A DNA stretch of 64,000 bases from Chryseobacterium geocarposphaerae (GCF_002797535.1 NZ_PGFD01000001.1:558001-622000); one strand, 5' to 3'; counted from the first letter of the stretch, positions 1-9,331 are shown. The notes: generated by a model not told the origin, from the sequence alone. A program made the numbers and translations.

Positions 1-2
1 AC

Positions 3-230
3 CAGGCTCCGGCTTTGGGTGCCGCTATTTATGCGGCTGTTGCGGCTGGAATTTACCCGACTGTTCAGGAAGCCAGCCAGAAAATGGGCTCCGATTTCGA
101 AGCAGAATATTTCCCACAAGCTGAAAAGGTAGAAAAATATGCAGAATTTATGAAACAGTATCAGATTCTCGCAGATTTCACAGAAAACAATATCAAATCA
201 AAGAAAAAGTTGACAGCTGACAGTCTATAG
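3..230 (+). CDS. araB: L-ribulokinase, C-terminal fragment
   Basis: Only the last 75 or so codons are present; the gene begins before the window. The reading frame is open from base 3. It carries a glycine/alanine-rich stretch (LGAAIYAAVAAG) followed by an EASQKM segment, which resembles the ATP-binding C-terminal lobe of FGGY-family ribulokinases. Ribulokinase phosphorylates L-ribulose to L-ribulose-5-phosphate. The next two genes, araD and araA, carry out the following and preceding steps, so a B-D-A order fits well. The call rests on a short fragment plus context; another FGGY pentulose kinase cannot be fully excluded. Confidence 0.8.
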   Translation, partial: QAPALGAAIYAAVAAGIYPTVQEASQKMGSDFEAEYFPQAEKVEKYAEFMKQYQILADFTENNIKSKKKLTADSL

Positions 231-250
231 TTGATAGAAGTTAAAGCAGA

Positions 251-335
251 AAAGCTCCGTAGGAGCGCTCTGTTAATAGCAAATATGTAAATATTATCAT
301 CACAAAGAGAGCCTCGTAGAGGTGACCTGTTAAAT
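251..335. repeat. Two copies of a small GTA-loop hairpin repeat
   Basis: Two units about 57 bp apart each form a short stem around a GTA loop (GCTCC-GTA-GGAGC at 254-266 and CCTC-GTA-GAGG at 312-322). Both are followed by a near-identical CTGTTAA tail. They fill the space behind ribulokinase. They may act as RNA hairpins or simply be dispersed intergenic repeats. No coding potential is seen. Confidence 0.6.
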
Positions 336-395
336 AATTACAATCATTTAAAAACCATCAACCAACAACTATCAACCAATAACTAAAATTATTAT

Positions 396-503
396 GGCAG
401 CTTTATCCGTCTTCCGCTCCCAATCTTTTTTTGCCAGGGCTTTTCCCAACGCAAAAAAGGATTTCCGCTCAAGCCGGGCTGCGTGCAATTCGACGTTCAA
501 AAC
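396..503. repeat. ~107-bp dispersed repeat, copy 1
   Basis: This stretch is repeated with only scattered differences at 15717-15823. An internal inverted repeat pairs AATCTTTTTTTGC with GCAAAAAAGGATT, so the RNA would form a long hairpin, followed by a conserved CCGCTCAAGCCGGGCTGCG block. Small ORFs read through it are not conserved as genes. No transposase is nearby. Confidence 0.75.
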
Positions 504-527
504 TTGAATAAGATTATTCAATAGAGG

Positions 528-638
528 CGGGCTTTAGCCCGTCTACAAAAGAATGAAAACAAATTCGGCTTTAGCCGAAACGTAAATTTTGGCTAAAGCC
601 AAATGAAATCAAAAATATGACATCGGGCTAAAGCCCGA
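528..638. repeat. REPIN-like cluster of four GGCTTTAGCC palindromes
   Basis: Four palindromes lie in 110 bp: CGGGCT-TT-AGCCCG (528-541), TTCGGCT-TT-AGCCGAA (564-579), TTTGGCT-AA-AGCCAAA (588-603) and TCGGGCT-AA-AGCCCGA (623-638). The loops read TT, TT, AA, AA, so the first two units are mirror images of the last two, the layout of paired REP elements. The cluster ends about 65 bp before araD. Related units occur at 18178-18229. Confidence 0.75.
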
Positions 639-703
639 CGCAATTGAAAAATAAATATTTGATTCTTAAATCAATTAATATTTCAATCATTAATAAAATA
701 AAA

Positions 704-1402
704 ATGAGCATCTATAAAGAATTAAAACGAGAATGTTACGAAGCCAATATGCAGCTCGATGCATTGAAACTGGTCGTTTACACATTCGGAAATGTAAGCG
801 CCGTCGACCGTGACAAAGGAATATTTGCCATCAAGCCGAGCGGTGTTCCTTACGAATTACTGAAACCTGAAGACATCGTGATTTTAGATTACGATGCCAA
901 TGTAGTTGAAGGAAATTTAAGACCATCTTCCGATACCAAAACCCACGCTTATCTTTATAAAAACTGGGAAAACATCGGCGGAATTTCTCATACACACGCC
1001 ATCTATTCCGTAGCTTGGGCACAGGCACAGCTGGATATTCCGATTTTCGGAACGACCCACGCAGACCATCTGACAACAGATATTCCTTGCGCACCACCGA
1101 TGCGAGACGATTTAATCGAAGGAAACTACGAATACAATACCGGAATCCAAATTCTGGATTGTTTCAAAGAAAAGAACTTGTCTTACGAAGAAGTGGAAAT
1201 GGTACTCATCGGAAATCACGGACCGTTCACTTGGGGAAAAAATGCTGAAAAAGCCGTTTACAATAGCAAAGTTCTAGAAACTATCGCTGAGATGGCTTAT
1301 CTCACAAGACAAATTAATCCGAACGCGCCCCGTTTGAAAGATTCATTAATCAAAAAACATTACGAACGGAAACACGGCAAAAATGCCTATTACGGACAAT
1401 AA
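704..1402 (+). CDS. araD: L-ribulose-5-phosphate 4-epimerase
   Basis: This 232-aa class II aldolase-like enzyme interconverts L-ribulose-5-phosphate and D-xylulose-5-phosphate, the step that feeds arabinose into the pentose phosphate pathway. The substrate loops KPSG (residues 44-47) and RPSSDT (73-78), the metal-binding His96-Thr-His98 pair and His172 in NHGPF all lie where the family has them, and the length matches the 231-aa E. coli enzyme. The start chosen is the ATG at 704; the frame extends upstream to 644, but those residues have no family counterpart and border the repeat cluster. It lies between ribulokinase and araA. Confidence 0.95.
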   Translation: MSIYKELKRECYEANMQLDALKLVVYTFGNVSAVDRDKGIFAIKPSGVPYELLKPEDIVILDYDANVVEGNLRPSSDTKTHAYLYKNWENIGGISHTHAIYSVAWAQAQLDIPIFGTTHADHLTTDIPCAPPMRDDLIEGNYEYNTGIQILDCFKEKNLSYEEVEMVLIGNHGPFTWGKNAEKAVYNSKVLETIAEMAYLTRQINPNAPRLKDSLIKKHYERKHGKNAYYGQ

Positions 1403-1418
1403 TAGAATTAAATAAAGC

Positions 1419-1495
1419 CTGTCATTCTGAACGAAACGTAGTGTAGTGAATAATCTTTATTATCAACAGAGATTCCTCGTTCCTCGGAATGACAA
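1419..1495. repeat. Dispersed inverted repeat with GTCATTC ends
   Basis: The ends pair with each other: GTCATTCTGAACGAA at the left and TTCCTCGGAATGAC at the right. The element fills the araD-araA gap and would form a long hairpin in a shared transcript. It supplies a spurious upstream ATG at 1489 in the araA frame. Confidence 0.65.
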
Positions 1496-1502
1496 ACACA
1501 AT

Positions 1503-1545
1503 ATTAAACTATCAACTATCAACCAACAACAATCAACTAAAAAAT
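1503..1545 (+). repeat. CAACTATCAACCAACAA-type low-complexity repeat
   Basis: A low-complexity AACTATCAACCAACAAC stretch ends just before the araA start codon. Similar tracts precede the repeat at 346-390 and fill the gap between the two transketolase genes (21905-22009). The position directly before start codons suggests these tracts form the untranslated leader. Confidence 0.5.
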
Positions 1546-3042
1546 ATGTTAACACCTCTCAATACGAAAGAAATCTGGTTCATCACCGGAAGCCAGCATT
1601 TATACGGCCCTGAAACATTAGCGCAGGTTGCGGAACATTCAGCAAAAATAGTGGAAGCATTCAATGCTTCATCACAGATTTCTGTAAAAGTGGTTTTAAA
1701 GCCAACCGTAAAAACAACAGAAGAAATTTTTGAAACACTTACAGCTGCCAACTTTGCAAAAGATTGTATCGGAATCGTAACCTGGATGCACACTTTTTCA
1801 CCCGCAAAAATGTGGATTCGTGGACTGACCGCTTTACAAAAGCCAATGTTGCATTTGCATACACAGTTCAATCAGGATATTCCGTGGGCGACGATGGATA
1901 TGGACTTTATGAACCTGAATCAGGCTGCGCACGGTGACCGTGAATTCGGATTTATGGTGAGCCGTCTGCGCAAAAACAGAAAAGTGGTCGTAGGACATTG
2001 GGCGGAAGAAAGAGTTCAGAAACAAATTGGAGAATGGAGTAGAGTTGCGGCTGGTTGGGATGATTGGCAAGGTGCGAAGTTCGCCCGTTTTGGTGATAAT
2101 ATGAGATTTGTAGCCGTTACCGACGGAGATAAAGTAGAAGCGGAAACCAAATTTGGATTTTCGGTAAACACTTGGGGAATCGGGGATTTGGTAAGCATTG
2201 TCAACTCGATTGGCGATGGCGAAATCAAAACCTTAATTGAAGAATATGAAGCTTCATACAAAATGGCAGAATCCCTTCTTTCCGGAGGTTCAAACAGGAA
2301 ATCTCTGGAAGTTGCCGCAAGAATTGAATTAGGTTTGGAAAAATTCCTGAAAGACGGAAATTTCAAAGGTTTTTCCGATACTTTTGAAGACCTTCACGGT
2401 TTAGAACAATTGCCTGGAATTGCCGTTCAAAGATTGATGGAAAAAGGGTATGGATTTGCCGGAGAAGGCGATTGGAAAACGGCTGCCTTAGTTCGCGCAA
2501 TGAAGACGATGGGACAAGGTCTGGAAGGTGGAAATGCCTTTATGGAAGACTATACTTATCATTTAAATCCTTCAAATCCTTCAATTTTAGGTTCACATAT
2601 GTTGGAAGTTGACCCTGTTTTAGCGATTGAGAAACCATCTTGTGAAATTCATCCATTAGGAATTGGCGGAAAAGCTGATCCGGTTCGTCTGGTGTTTAAT
2701 TCGAGAGGAAATATCGATTCTTTAAATGCAGCCTTAATGGATTTCGGAAATCATTTCAGACTTTTAATCAACAAAACAAGAGCATTGGAAATCACCGAAG
2801 AATTGCCAAAACTTCCTGTTGCGAGAGTTCTTTGGAAACCGCTCCCTGACCTGTACACGGCGGCTGAAGCCTGGATTTTGGCAGGTGGTGCGCATCACAC
2901 GTGTTATAGTGAGAACATCAGCGTAGAACAATTGGAAGATTTTGCAGAAATTGCAGGCATCGAATCGCTTGTTATTGATGAAGATACAAAAATCCGTGAT
3001 TTTAAGAACACGCTTCGCTGGAATGAAATATATTATCGTTAA
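1546..3042 (+). CDS. araA: L-arabinose isomerase
   Basis: The 498-aa product converts L-arabinose to L-ribulose in the cytoplasm. It aligns end to end with the roughly 500-aa E. coli enzyme. The expected manganese ligands are visible as Glu307 (GEGDW), Glu334 (FMEDYTYH), Glu-proximal His351 (GSHMLEV) and His451 (GGAHHT). The N-terminal [16 protein letters not shown] signature confirms the ATG at 1546 as the start; the frame's earlier ATG at 1489 lies inside an intergenic repeat. It is followed after 20 bp by the mutarotase gene, and probably forms one transcription unit with araB, araD, the mutarotase and the symporter. Confidence 0.97.
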   Translation: MLTPLNTKEIWFITGSQHLYGPETLAQVAEHSAKIVEAFNASSQISVKVVLKPTVKTTEEIFETLTAANFAKDCIGIVTWMHTFSPAKMWIRGLTALQKPMLHLHTQFNQDIPWATMDMDFMNLNQAAHGDREFGFMVSRLRKNRKVVVGHWAEERVQKQIGEWSRVAAGWDDWQGAKFARFGDNMRFVAVTDGDKVEAETKFGFSVNTWGIGDLVSIVNSIGDGEIKTLIEEYEASYKMAESLLSGGSNRKSLEVAARIELGLEKFLKDGNFKGFSDTFEDLHGLEQLPGIAVQRLMEKGYGFAGEGDWKTAALVRAMKTMGQGLEGGNAFMEDYTYHLNPSNPSILGSHMLEVDPVLAIEKPSCEIHPLGIGGKADPVRLVFNSRGNIDSLNAALMDFGNHFRLLINKTRALEITEELPKLPVARVLWKPLPDLYTAAEAWILAGGAHHTCYSENISVEQLEDFAEIAGIESLVIDEDTKIRDFKNTLRWNEIYYR

Positions 3043-3062
3043 ACTTGCAAAACTTCTAAAAA

Positions 3063-4223
3063 ATGAGAAAAACAAGTATCAACCTGATAATTCTTTTTGC
3101 CGTTTTATGTATTTTCGGGTGCAATAAAAAAGAAAATCAATCAAAAACTCAACCGGAAACAATGGAAAACATACAGGTTTCAGATTACGGAGTCACGTCA
3201 AAAGGCGATTCCATCAAAAAATATATTTTGACCAACAAAAACGGGATGAAGCTGGAAGTCATTAACTTCGGTGGAATTATCACTTCACTCACAGCTCCCG
3301 ATAAAAACGGGAAATATGCAGATGTCGTTTTAGGATTTACCAAACCTGAAGATTATTTCAACGGAAATCCTTACTATTTCGGAGCATTGATTGGCCGTTA
3401 CGGAAACAGAATTGCCAATGCCAAATTCACTTTAGAAGGTAAAACCTATGACATCGATAAAAATGACGGTCCAAACAGTCTTCACGGCGGAAAAGAAGGA
3501 TTCCACACCAAATTCTGGGATATCGAACCGGTGAAAGATGCCAAATTCCCGACTTTGAAACTGACTTACACCAGCGCTGACGGTGAAGAAGGCTATCCGG
3601 GAAAATTAACGACAACTGTTCTGTATACTTTGACAGATGATAATGCTTTGGAAATTTCTTACGAAGCGGAAACCGATAAACCGACTGTGGTGAATTTGAC
3701 TCAGCATTCGTATTTCAATCTTTCAGGGAATTTTTCAAAAACAATTCTTGACCACGAATTGCAGATTAATGCGGATAAATTTACACCAGTTAATGAAACT
3801 TTGATTCCTACGGGTGAGCAAAAAGCGGTGAAAGGAAGCGTATTCGATTTCACAGCTTCAAAAGCAATTGGAAAAGATATCAATGCAGATGACGACCAGC
3901 TGAAAAAAGGAAAAGGCTACGACCACAACTGGATTCTGAATGGAAGCGGATTGAGAAGCATTGCCAAAGTTTACCACCCGGAATCAGGGAGAGTAATGGA
4001 AGTTTTGACCGATGAACCGGGCGTTCAGTTCTATTCCGGAAACTTTTTGGATGGAAAATTCGATACCAAAACCGGCGGGAAAAATGAATTCAGAACAGGC
4101 TTTTGTTTAGAAACACAACATTTTCCGGATTCTCCAAACCAGGCTTCTTTCCCTTCTACAGAGTTAAAGCCGGGACAGAAGTATCATTCAAAAACAATTT
4201 ACAAATTCTCAGTTAAACAATAA
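3063..4223 (+). CDS. galM: Aldose 1-epimerase (mutarotase), lipoprotein
   Basis: The 386-aa protein interconverts alpha and beta anomers of aldoses. A short N-terminal hydrophobic stretch ends in a lipobox (FGC, Cys20), so it is probably anchored to a membrane facing the periplasm, not free in the cytoplasm. Family signatures include GRYGNRIANAKF (111-122), NSLHGG with His141, the catalytic base in TQHSYFNLSG (His215) and the catalytic acid in CLETQHFPDSPN (Glu350). Placed between araA and a sugar symporter, it likely supplies the anomer of arabinose (or xylose/galactose) preferred by the transporter. Exact sugar preference cannot be read from sequence. Confidence 0.9.
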   Translation: MRKTSINLIILFAVLCIFGCNKKENQSKTQPETMENIQVSDYGVTSKGDSIKKYILTNKNGMKLEVINFGGIITSLTAPDKNGKYADVVLGFTKPEDYFNGNPYYFGALIGRYGNRIANAKFTLEGKTYDIDKNDGPNSLHGGKEGFHTKFWDIEPVKDAKFPTLKLTYTSADGEEGYPGKLTTTVLYTLTDDNALEISYEAETDKPTVVNLTQHSYFNLSGNFSKTILDHELQINADKFTPVNETLIPTGEQKAVKGSVFDFTASKAIGKDINADDDQLKKGKGYDHNWILNGSGLRSIAKVYHPESGRVMEVLTDEPGVQFYSGNFLDGKFDTKTGGKNEFRTGFCLETQHFPDSPNQASFPSTELKPGQKYHSKTIYKFSVKQ

Positions 4224-4226
4224 AGT

Positions 4227-5954
4227 ATGGGAAATTTAGCAACTATTGATATCATCATATTTCTGATTTATTTTGTGGTGGTAGCCGGTTACGGAATCTG
4301 GATTTATAACAAAAAAAAATCTGCAGCAACAGGCAGTAAAGATTATTTCCTGGCGGAAGGCTCACTCACTTGGTGGGCGATTGGAGCAAGTTTAATTGCA
4401 TCCAACATCTCAGCGGAACAGTTCATCGGGATGTCCGGCGAAGGGTTTTTCGTGGGTGTTGCAGTGGCAGCTTATGAATGGATTGCAGCATTGGCACTCA
4501 TCATTATTGCCATTTGGTTCATTCCGATTTATCTTAAAAACAAAATCTATACAATGCCACAATTTTTGGAAACCCGTTACAACAAGTCGGTTTCCCTGAT
4601 TATGGCGGTGTTCTGGCTGTTTTTATATGTGATTGTCAACCTGACTTCCATTCTTTATTTAGGAGCTTTAGCAATTGATACGTTGTTGGGCGGCGGTCAT
4701 CTTCATATCATTATGATTGGATTGCTTCTAATGGCATTATTAATCGGTCTTGGCGGTATGAAAGTAATCGGTTACACCGACGTAATTCAGGTGGCGGTTT
4801 TGATTATCGGAGGCTTTGCAACAGTTTATATGGCGCTTCAGATTGTCGACCAGAGAATCAACGGAGCGGCTGTAGGAAATGCTTTCGCAGGTTTTCAGAC
4901 CTTGATGAACGAAGCTCCGCAACATTTCAAACTGATGCTTGAAAAACCGGTTAAGACAACAACGACTTTAGCAATGCCTGAAAATCTGGATGTTCAGAAA
5001 TATGTGGTTTTACCGGGATTGGCAATGTATTTTGCAGGACAATGGATTGTTAATTTAAATTATTGGGGTTGTAACCAATACATCACGCAAAGAGCTTTAG
5101 GTGCTGATTTAAAGACAGCAAGAACGGGGATTTTATTCGCAGGATTCCTTAAATTATTTATGCCGATTATCGTTATGCTTCCGGGAATTGCAGCTTACGT
5201 TTTGTATACCAAAGGTCACTTACCTGGCTTTAACGGAGTGAAAGACGGAGCATATTCTGCAATATTAGGATTTTTGCCGGTTGGTCTGAAAGGTCTTGCA
5301 GTAGCGGCTTTGACGGCGGCAATTGTTGCTTCTTTGGCAGGGAAAGTAAACAGTATCTCAACGATTTTTACATTAGACATTTATAAAAAATATTTAAAGT
5401 CTGATGCAACGGAAATCCAAATGGTAAGAACCGGAAGATGGGCAATTATTATAGCAATGTTTGTCGCTTTGGCATTTACTTGGACAGATGCTTTGGGAAT
5501 CGGCGGTGAAGGTGGATTTACATTTATTCAGAAATATACAGGATTTATCAGTCCGGGTGTTTTTGCGATGTTCCTTTTAGGAATGTTCTGGAAAAGAACA
5601 ACCGGAACTGCAGCTTTGGTCGGCGTAATTTTAGGATTCGTTCTGGCAATTTTCTTCAACAGTTTTGCTGTGGAAATTTTCGGAAAAGAAACCTGGTTAT
5701 ACACAGCTTTCACTTATGAAAAACTGGAAAATGGCGTAGTTCATACGATTACCGAAATTCCGTTTTTGATTAATATGGGTTGGTCATTCTTTTTCACGAT
5801 TGTTGTGATGATTCTTATCAGTCTTGCAGGACCGAAAGTGAACCCGAAAGCATTTGCAATCGATGCATCAATGTTCAAAGTGGACAACAGAACATTGGTT
5901 TTAATTGTTGTAACATTACTTTTATTAACTGCACTTTACGTGAGATTTTGGTAA
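4227..5954 (+). CDS. Sodium/sugar symporter (SSS family)
   Basis: A 575-aa inner-membrane protein of the sodium:solute symporter family, with about 14 hydrophobic segments. The conserved SNISAEQFIGMSGEGF and TMPQFLETRYN stretches are typical of the SGLT-like sugar branch. It starts 3 bp after the mutarotase stop, so the two are almost certainly co-translated, and a strong terminator follows. The context makes L-arabinose the most likely substrate, with other pentoses or galactose possible. Confidence 0.9.
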   Translation: MGNLATIDIIIFLIYFVVVAGYGIWIYNKKKSAATGSKDYFLAEGSLTWWAIGASLIASNISAEQFIGMSGEGFFVGVAVAAYEWIAALALIIIAIWFIPIYLKNKIYTMPQFLETRYNKSVSLIMAVFWLFLYVIVNLTSILYLGALAIDTLLGGGHLHIIMIGLLLMALLIGLGGMKVIGYTDVIQVAVLIIGGFATVYMALQIVDQRINGAAVGNAFAGFQTLMNEAPQHFKLMLEKPVKTTTTLAMPENLDVQKYVVLPGLAMYFAGQWIVNLNYWGCNQYITQRALGADLKTARTGILFAGFLKLFMPIIVMLPGIAAYVLYTKGHLPGFNGVKDGAYSAILGFLPVGLKGLAVAALTAAIVASLAGKVNSISTIFTLDIYKKYLKSDATEIQMVRTGRWAIIIAMFVALAFTWTDALGIGGEGGFTFIQKYTGFISPGVFAMFLLGMFWKRTTGTAALVGVILGFVLAIFFNSFAVEIFGKETWLYTAFTYEKLENGVVHTITEIPFLINMGWSFFFTIVVMILISLAGPKVNPKAFAIDASMFKVDNRTLVLIVVTLLLLTALYVRFW

Positions 5955-5971
5955 ATTTTAAAGTATTATAG

Positions 5972-6008
5972 AAAGGATGTCCCTTGAGGCATCCTTTTTT
6001 ATTTTTTT
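5972..6008 (+). terminator. Rho-independent terminator of the ara operon
   Basis: An AAAGGATG / CATCCTTT stem is followed by a long T-rich run. It begins 17 bp after the symporter stop. The upstream TTG at about 5985 in the next frame lies in its loop and is therefore unlikely to be a start. Confidence 0.8.
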
Positions 6009-6025
6009 ATAATTTTGATTGTATT

Positions 6026-6670
6026 TTGAAAACCTATTTTCTTTTCATCGATACCGAAACTACAGGAATCCCGAAACGATGGAGTCTGCCTTATTCTGAG
6101 AAAGATAATTGGCCTTCCGCAGTTCAGGTGGCCTGGGTTATTTATGACGAAAATGCTCAGGAAGTTAAACGTGAAAATTTTTATATTTTTAATGAGGATT
6201 TGAAAATCAGTTCGAAGTCATTGAAAATTCACGGTATTACCAAAGAATTTCTAAGTAAAAACGGACAGGAAAGAACATTGGTTTTAGAAAAGCTTTCAAG
6301 GGATATAAAAGAATTTCAACCCTTGATTACGGGACATTTTACAGAGTTTGATATTCACACATTAAGCGCTGATTTTTACAGGGCAAACCTGGAAAATCCT
6401 TTTTTGCAGAGTCATTTCTACTGCACAATGCTTAAAAGTAAAGAGTATGTGGTTAATCCGGAAGCTGACTATTTTAAACTGCCTCAGCTTTACGAGTTTC
6501 TTTTTAATGAAAAAATGGAACATCTCCACAATGCGATGATCGATGCAGAAATAACTGCAAAATGTTTTTTTGAGATCCGGAAACGTGGAGAGATTTCAGA
6601 AGCTGACTTTCAGAATATTCATCAGAAAATCGAATCCGGTTTAAAGTTTTTAACCCATAAAATGAAATAA
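6026..6670 (+). CDS. DEDDh-type 3'-5' exonuclease
   Basis: This 214-aa protein resembles the exonuclease domain of DNA polymerase III epsilon. ExoI motif DTETTG gives Asp9 and Glu11, and the C-terminal HNAMIDAEITA motif gives His168 and Asp173. The start is probably the TTG at 6026, which gives an N-terminus a few residues before the first motif; an upstream in-frame TTG falls in the terminator loop. It is 2 bp from the next gene, which carries cNMP, CBS and nucleotidyltransferase domains. Such exonuclease/DUF294 pairs recur in bacteria, but their joint role is not established. It may act on DNA or RNA. Confidence 0.8.
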   Translation: MKTYFLFIDTETTGIPKRWSLPYSEKDNWPSAVQVAWVIYDENAQEVKRENFYIFNEDLKISSKSLKIHGITKEFLSKNGQERTLVLEKLSRDIKEFQPLITGHFTEFDIHTLSADFYRANLENPFLQSHFYCTMLKSKEYVVNPEADYFKLPQLYEFLFNEKMEHLHNAMIDAEITAKCFFEIRKRGEISEADFQNIHQKIESGLKFLTHKMK

Positions 6671-6672
6671 CT

Positions 6673-8583
6673 ATGATGCAGGAAAAAATTATTTCACTTT
6701 TAAAAATAACAGAACCTTTTCATCTTTTACCCCAAACCGTTCTTGCAGAAATCTCGGAAACATTCACAAGAACCGAGTTTTCCAAAGATACCTTGGTCTA
6801 TCGCCAGGAAGTGACGGAAATGAGAGGAGTAGACATTATTGAATCCGGAGAATACGAAACATTTTTTTTCGATGCAGCGGAAAATAAGAGATGTATTTCG
6901 ATACACCATTCGCCTTATTGTTTTGGGGGAATATCTGTGGTTCTGAACAGAGTACGTGCATTGAAATCGGCGATTGCCAAAAAAGGAACTGTTGTTTATA
7001 CATTACCGAAAAAGGAATTCTACGAGTTGTGTAACGCCTACGAAGACTTTTTCCACTATTTTACATCAGATTTCGGCAAAAAAATGCTGGATGAGGAATT
7101 TTCTCATTTTGTGAAAACGCCTGCAACGTTTGAAGAAAGTTATTTTGCGGCTGACCAGCTTTACTCAAGAAAAATAAAAGGAATTACTTATAAAAGTATC
7201 GTTTCCTGCGAAGAAAATACACCTGTTTTTGAGGCGGCTCAAATGATGGCCACTCATAAAGTAAGCTGCATCTTTGTGAAAAAATCAGCAAGTGACGAAA
7301 TTATCGGCTATGCGACAGATATTACCTTGCGAGATAATGTTATCGCCCGCTGCCTGGATTCCAGAATTGCAATTTCTGAGGTGATGGATAATCCCATCGT
7401 AAGTATTTCCAGCGACGCTTATCTTTATGAAGCGGTTCTGATGATGTTTAAAACCAAATCAAGATATCTTCTCGTAACAGATAATGGCGAATATGTAGGT
7501 TTTCTGAGTAGAAATCGCTTGTTGAGTGAGCAGGGACAGAGCCCGCTTGTTTTTATTCAATCGGTAAAACAGGCTGAAAGTGTAGAAGAACTTAAGAAAA
7601 AATGGAAACAGGTTCCGGATATTATTACTCAATTGTTGGGAAGGGGAGTGCACGGGGAAATTGCCAGTCAGGTCATTACAACAATTGCTGATACAATAAC
7701 AGGAAAAGTAATAGAAAAAGTTATCAGGCAGATAGGAAAACCTCCTGCAAAATTTGCGTTTATCGTGACCGGGAGCGAAGGCCGGAAAGAACAGACTCTA
7801 AGCACAGACCAGGACAACGGAATTATCTATGAAGATAAAGCCAATGAACACCGCGAAATGGTAAGGGAATATTTTCTGGATTTTGCCAAAAAAGTTTCGG
7901 ATGATCTCAATACGATTGGCTTTGAATACTGCAAAGGAAATTTTATGGCAAGCAATCCCAAATGGACCCATTCTCTTTCTCACTGGAAAAGAAATTACAA
8001 CCAATGGATCGAAGAATCGGTGCCGGAAACCGCAATGAAGCTTTCCACTTTTTTCGATTTCCGTTTTATTTATGGTGAAGAAAGTATTGTGAAAGACCTG
8101 AAAAACTATATCAAGGAAAAATTAGCTTCACCCAATCAGCTTTTTTTTGCTCATATTGCCAAAAATGCTCTACAGTACGAACCGCCTTTGACTTTTCTGA
8201 AAAGAATTAAAACCCAAACCATCGGGAAATCAGAGGTTTTTGATATCAAAACTGCGATGTCGCCAATTGTAGATTTGCTTCGTGTGTATGCGTTGAAAAA
8301 CCAGTTGGAAATAGAGAATACCGGCGAACGAATGAAAAAACTGACGGAAATAGGAGTTTTCACGCAACAGCAATACAACGAAATGCATCAGTCTTACTAT
8401 TATCTGATGGCACTTCGGCTAAAAAATCAGGCGAACCAGATTAATATTGATAAAAAGCACCCTGATAATTATATTGAAATCAGTAAACTAACCAAAATAG
8501 AGCGTGTCACTTTAATCGAAATCTTTAAAACCATTGCTAATTTCCAGCTGGGAATCAAAGTGAAATTTACAGGAAGTTTTTAG
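6673..8583 (+). CDS. cNMP-binding / CBS / DUF294 nucleotidyltransferase protein
   Basis: The 636-aa protein has a cyclic-nucleotide-binding-like domain (about 1-140), a CBS pair (about 165-290), a GlnD-like nucleotidyltransferase domain with GSEGRKEQ (367-374) and DQD (379-381), and a DUF294 C-terminal substrate-binding region. The architecture is that of a putative signal-controlled nucleotidyltransferase; the substrate is not known for this family. No transmembrane segments are seen. Two ATGs are in tandem at 6673 and 6676. It is translationally linked to the exonuclease upstream. It converges with the NUDIX regulator, with only 2 bp between the two stop codons. Confidence 0.85.
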   Translation: MMQEKIISLLKITEPFHLLPQTVLAEISETFTRTEFSKDTLVYRQEVTEMRGVDIIESGEYETFFFDAAENKRCISIHHSPYCFGGISVVLNRVRALKSAIAKKGTVVYTLPKKEFYELCNAYEDFFHYFTSDFGKKMLDEEFSHFVKTPATFEESYFAADQLYSRKIKGITYKSIVSCEENTPVFEAAQMMATHKVSCIFVKKSASDEIIGYATDITLRDNVIARCLDSRIAISEVMDNPIVSISSDAYLYEAVLMMFKTKSRYLLVTDNGEYVGFLSRNRLLSEQGQSPLVFIQSVKQAESVEELKKKWKQVPDIITQLLGRGVHGEIASQVITTIADTITGKVIEKVIRQIGKPPAKFAFIVTGSEGRKEQTLSTDQDNGIIYEDKANEHREMVREYFLDFAKKVSDDLNTIGFEYCKGNFMASNPKWTHSLSHWKRNYNQWIEESVPETAMKLSTFFDFRFIYGEESIVKDLKNYIKEKLASPNQLFFAHIAKNALQYEPPLTFLKRIKTQTIGKSEVFDIKTAMSPIVDLLRVYALKNQLEIENTGERMKKLTEIGVFTQQQYNEMHQSYYYLMALRLKNQANQINIDKKHPDNYIEISKLTKIERVTLIEIFKTIANFQLGIKVKFTGSF

Positions 8584-8585
8584 GT

Positions 8586-9272
8586 TTAAATCTTAAACAT
8601 AAAGCCTTCCGCAATTTTCTTATTGTATTTTTCTTCATCGAAAGTGTAAAGAAAAGATCCTTTTTTAGACGAACTCATATCTTTTCCTTCCGTTTTTACA
8701 AGAATATCCAGCGCATTGATTTTGCTGATGAAATTCCGCTTGTCATACTGTTCGTTGAAGATGGCTTCGTATAAAGTCTGCAAATCCTTCATCGTGAATT
8801 TTTCCGGCAGAAGCTCAAAACCGATAGGTCGTGTGGAAGCCCTTCTTCTAAGTCTCAGAACTGCATCTTTCACCATTTCATTATGGTCAAAAATCAGGCT
8901 CGGAAAATCCTGTAGGTCAAACCATTTTGCGCTATATTTTTCATTGATCTGAATATTTTTTTCAATATTGATCAGTGCATAATACGAAATCGACATAATT
9001 CTCGCCGTCGGTTCGCGGTCGATTTGAGTATAGGAATTGAGCTGTTCAAGATAAATATTTTCCAGTCCGGTAAGTGTGTTCAGGACACGCTGTGCCGCTT
9101 CATCAGAGGTTTCTTCATCCCCGATAAAACCACCCATTAATGACCATTCTCCCATTTTCGGTTCAAAATTCCTTTGTACCAGAAGGATCTTGAGATTTTC
9201 GCCATCGAACCCGAAAATAATGCAGTCAACAGCTACCAAATGTCGTGGAAAATGAGAATAGTCTTGTGTCAT
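8586..9272 (-). CDS. araR: NUDIX-type arabinose regulator (NrtR/AraR family)
   Basis: A 228-aa protein with an N-terminal NUDIX fold (about 8-140) and a C-terminal winged helix (about 150-225). The NUDIX box reads GGFIGDEETSDEAAQRVLNTLTG: the catalytic REUxEE core is lost, as is typical of regulators that use the fold only to bind ligand. Bacteroidota control L-arabinose genes with a NUDIX-family AraR, and this gene sits inside an arabinose/arabinoxylan locus, so it is probably the local repressor or activator responding to arabinose. XylR-like or other sugar specificity remains possible. It is transcribed away from the GH127 gene across a 0.5-kb gap. Confidence 0.7.
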   Translation of the reverse strand: MTQDYSHFPRHLVAVDCIIFGFDGENLKILLVQRNFEPKMGEWSLMGGFIGDEETSDEAAQRVLNTLTGLENIYLEQLNSYTQIDREPTARIMSISYYALINIEKNIQINEKYSAKWFDLQDFPSLIFDHNEMVKDAVLRLRRRASTRPIGFELLPEKFTMKDLQTLYEAIFNEQYDKRNFISKINALDILVKTEGKDMSSSKKGSFLYTFDEEKYNKKIAEGFMFKI

Positions 9273-9289
9273 CGATTATAATTTTTATG

Positions 9290-9297
9290 CAAAGTTA
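9290..9297 (-). promoter_or_regulatory. Candidate -7 box of araR
   Basis: On the minus strand this reads TAACTTTG, an exact match to the Bacteroidota TAnnTTTG -7 element. It lies 18-25 bp before the araR start. No good TTG -33 partner is visible at the usual distance. Confidence 0.4.
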
Positions 9298-9331
9298 ATG
9301 CTTTTAGGCTTTGATTTTACAGTTGAAACCA

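Noticed and set aside
251..638. CRISPR array
   Set aside because: Units differ in sequence and spacing, and there are no uniform spacers or cas genes.
644..703. Upstream extension of araD
   Set aside because: The 20 extra residues have no family counterpart and abut the palindrome cluster; the ATG at 704 matches known AraD starts.
1489..1545. Upstream extension of araA
   Set aside because: The ATG at 1489 lies inside an intergenic repeat; the family start is at 1546.
5984..6025. Exonuclease start inside the symporter terminator
   Set aside because: The codon is in the terminator loop and adds residues unlike the family N-terminus.
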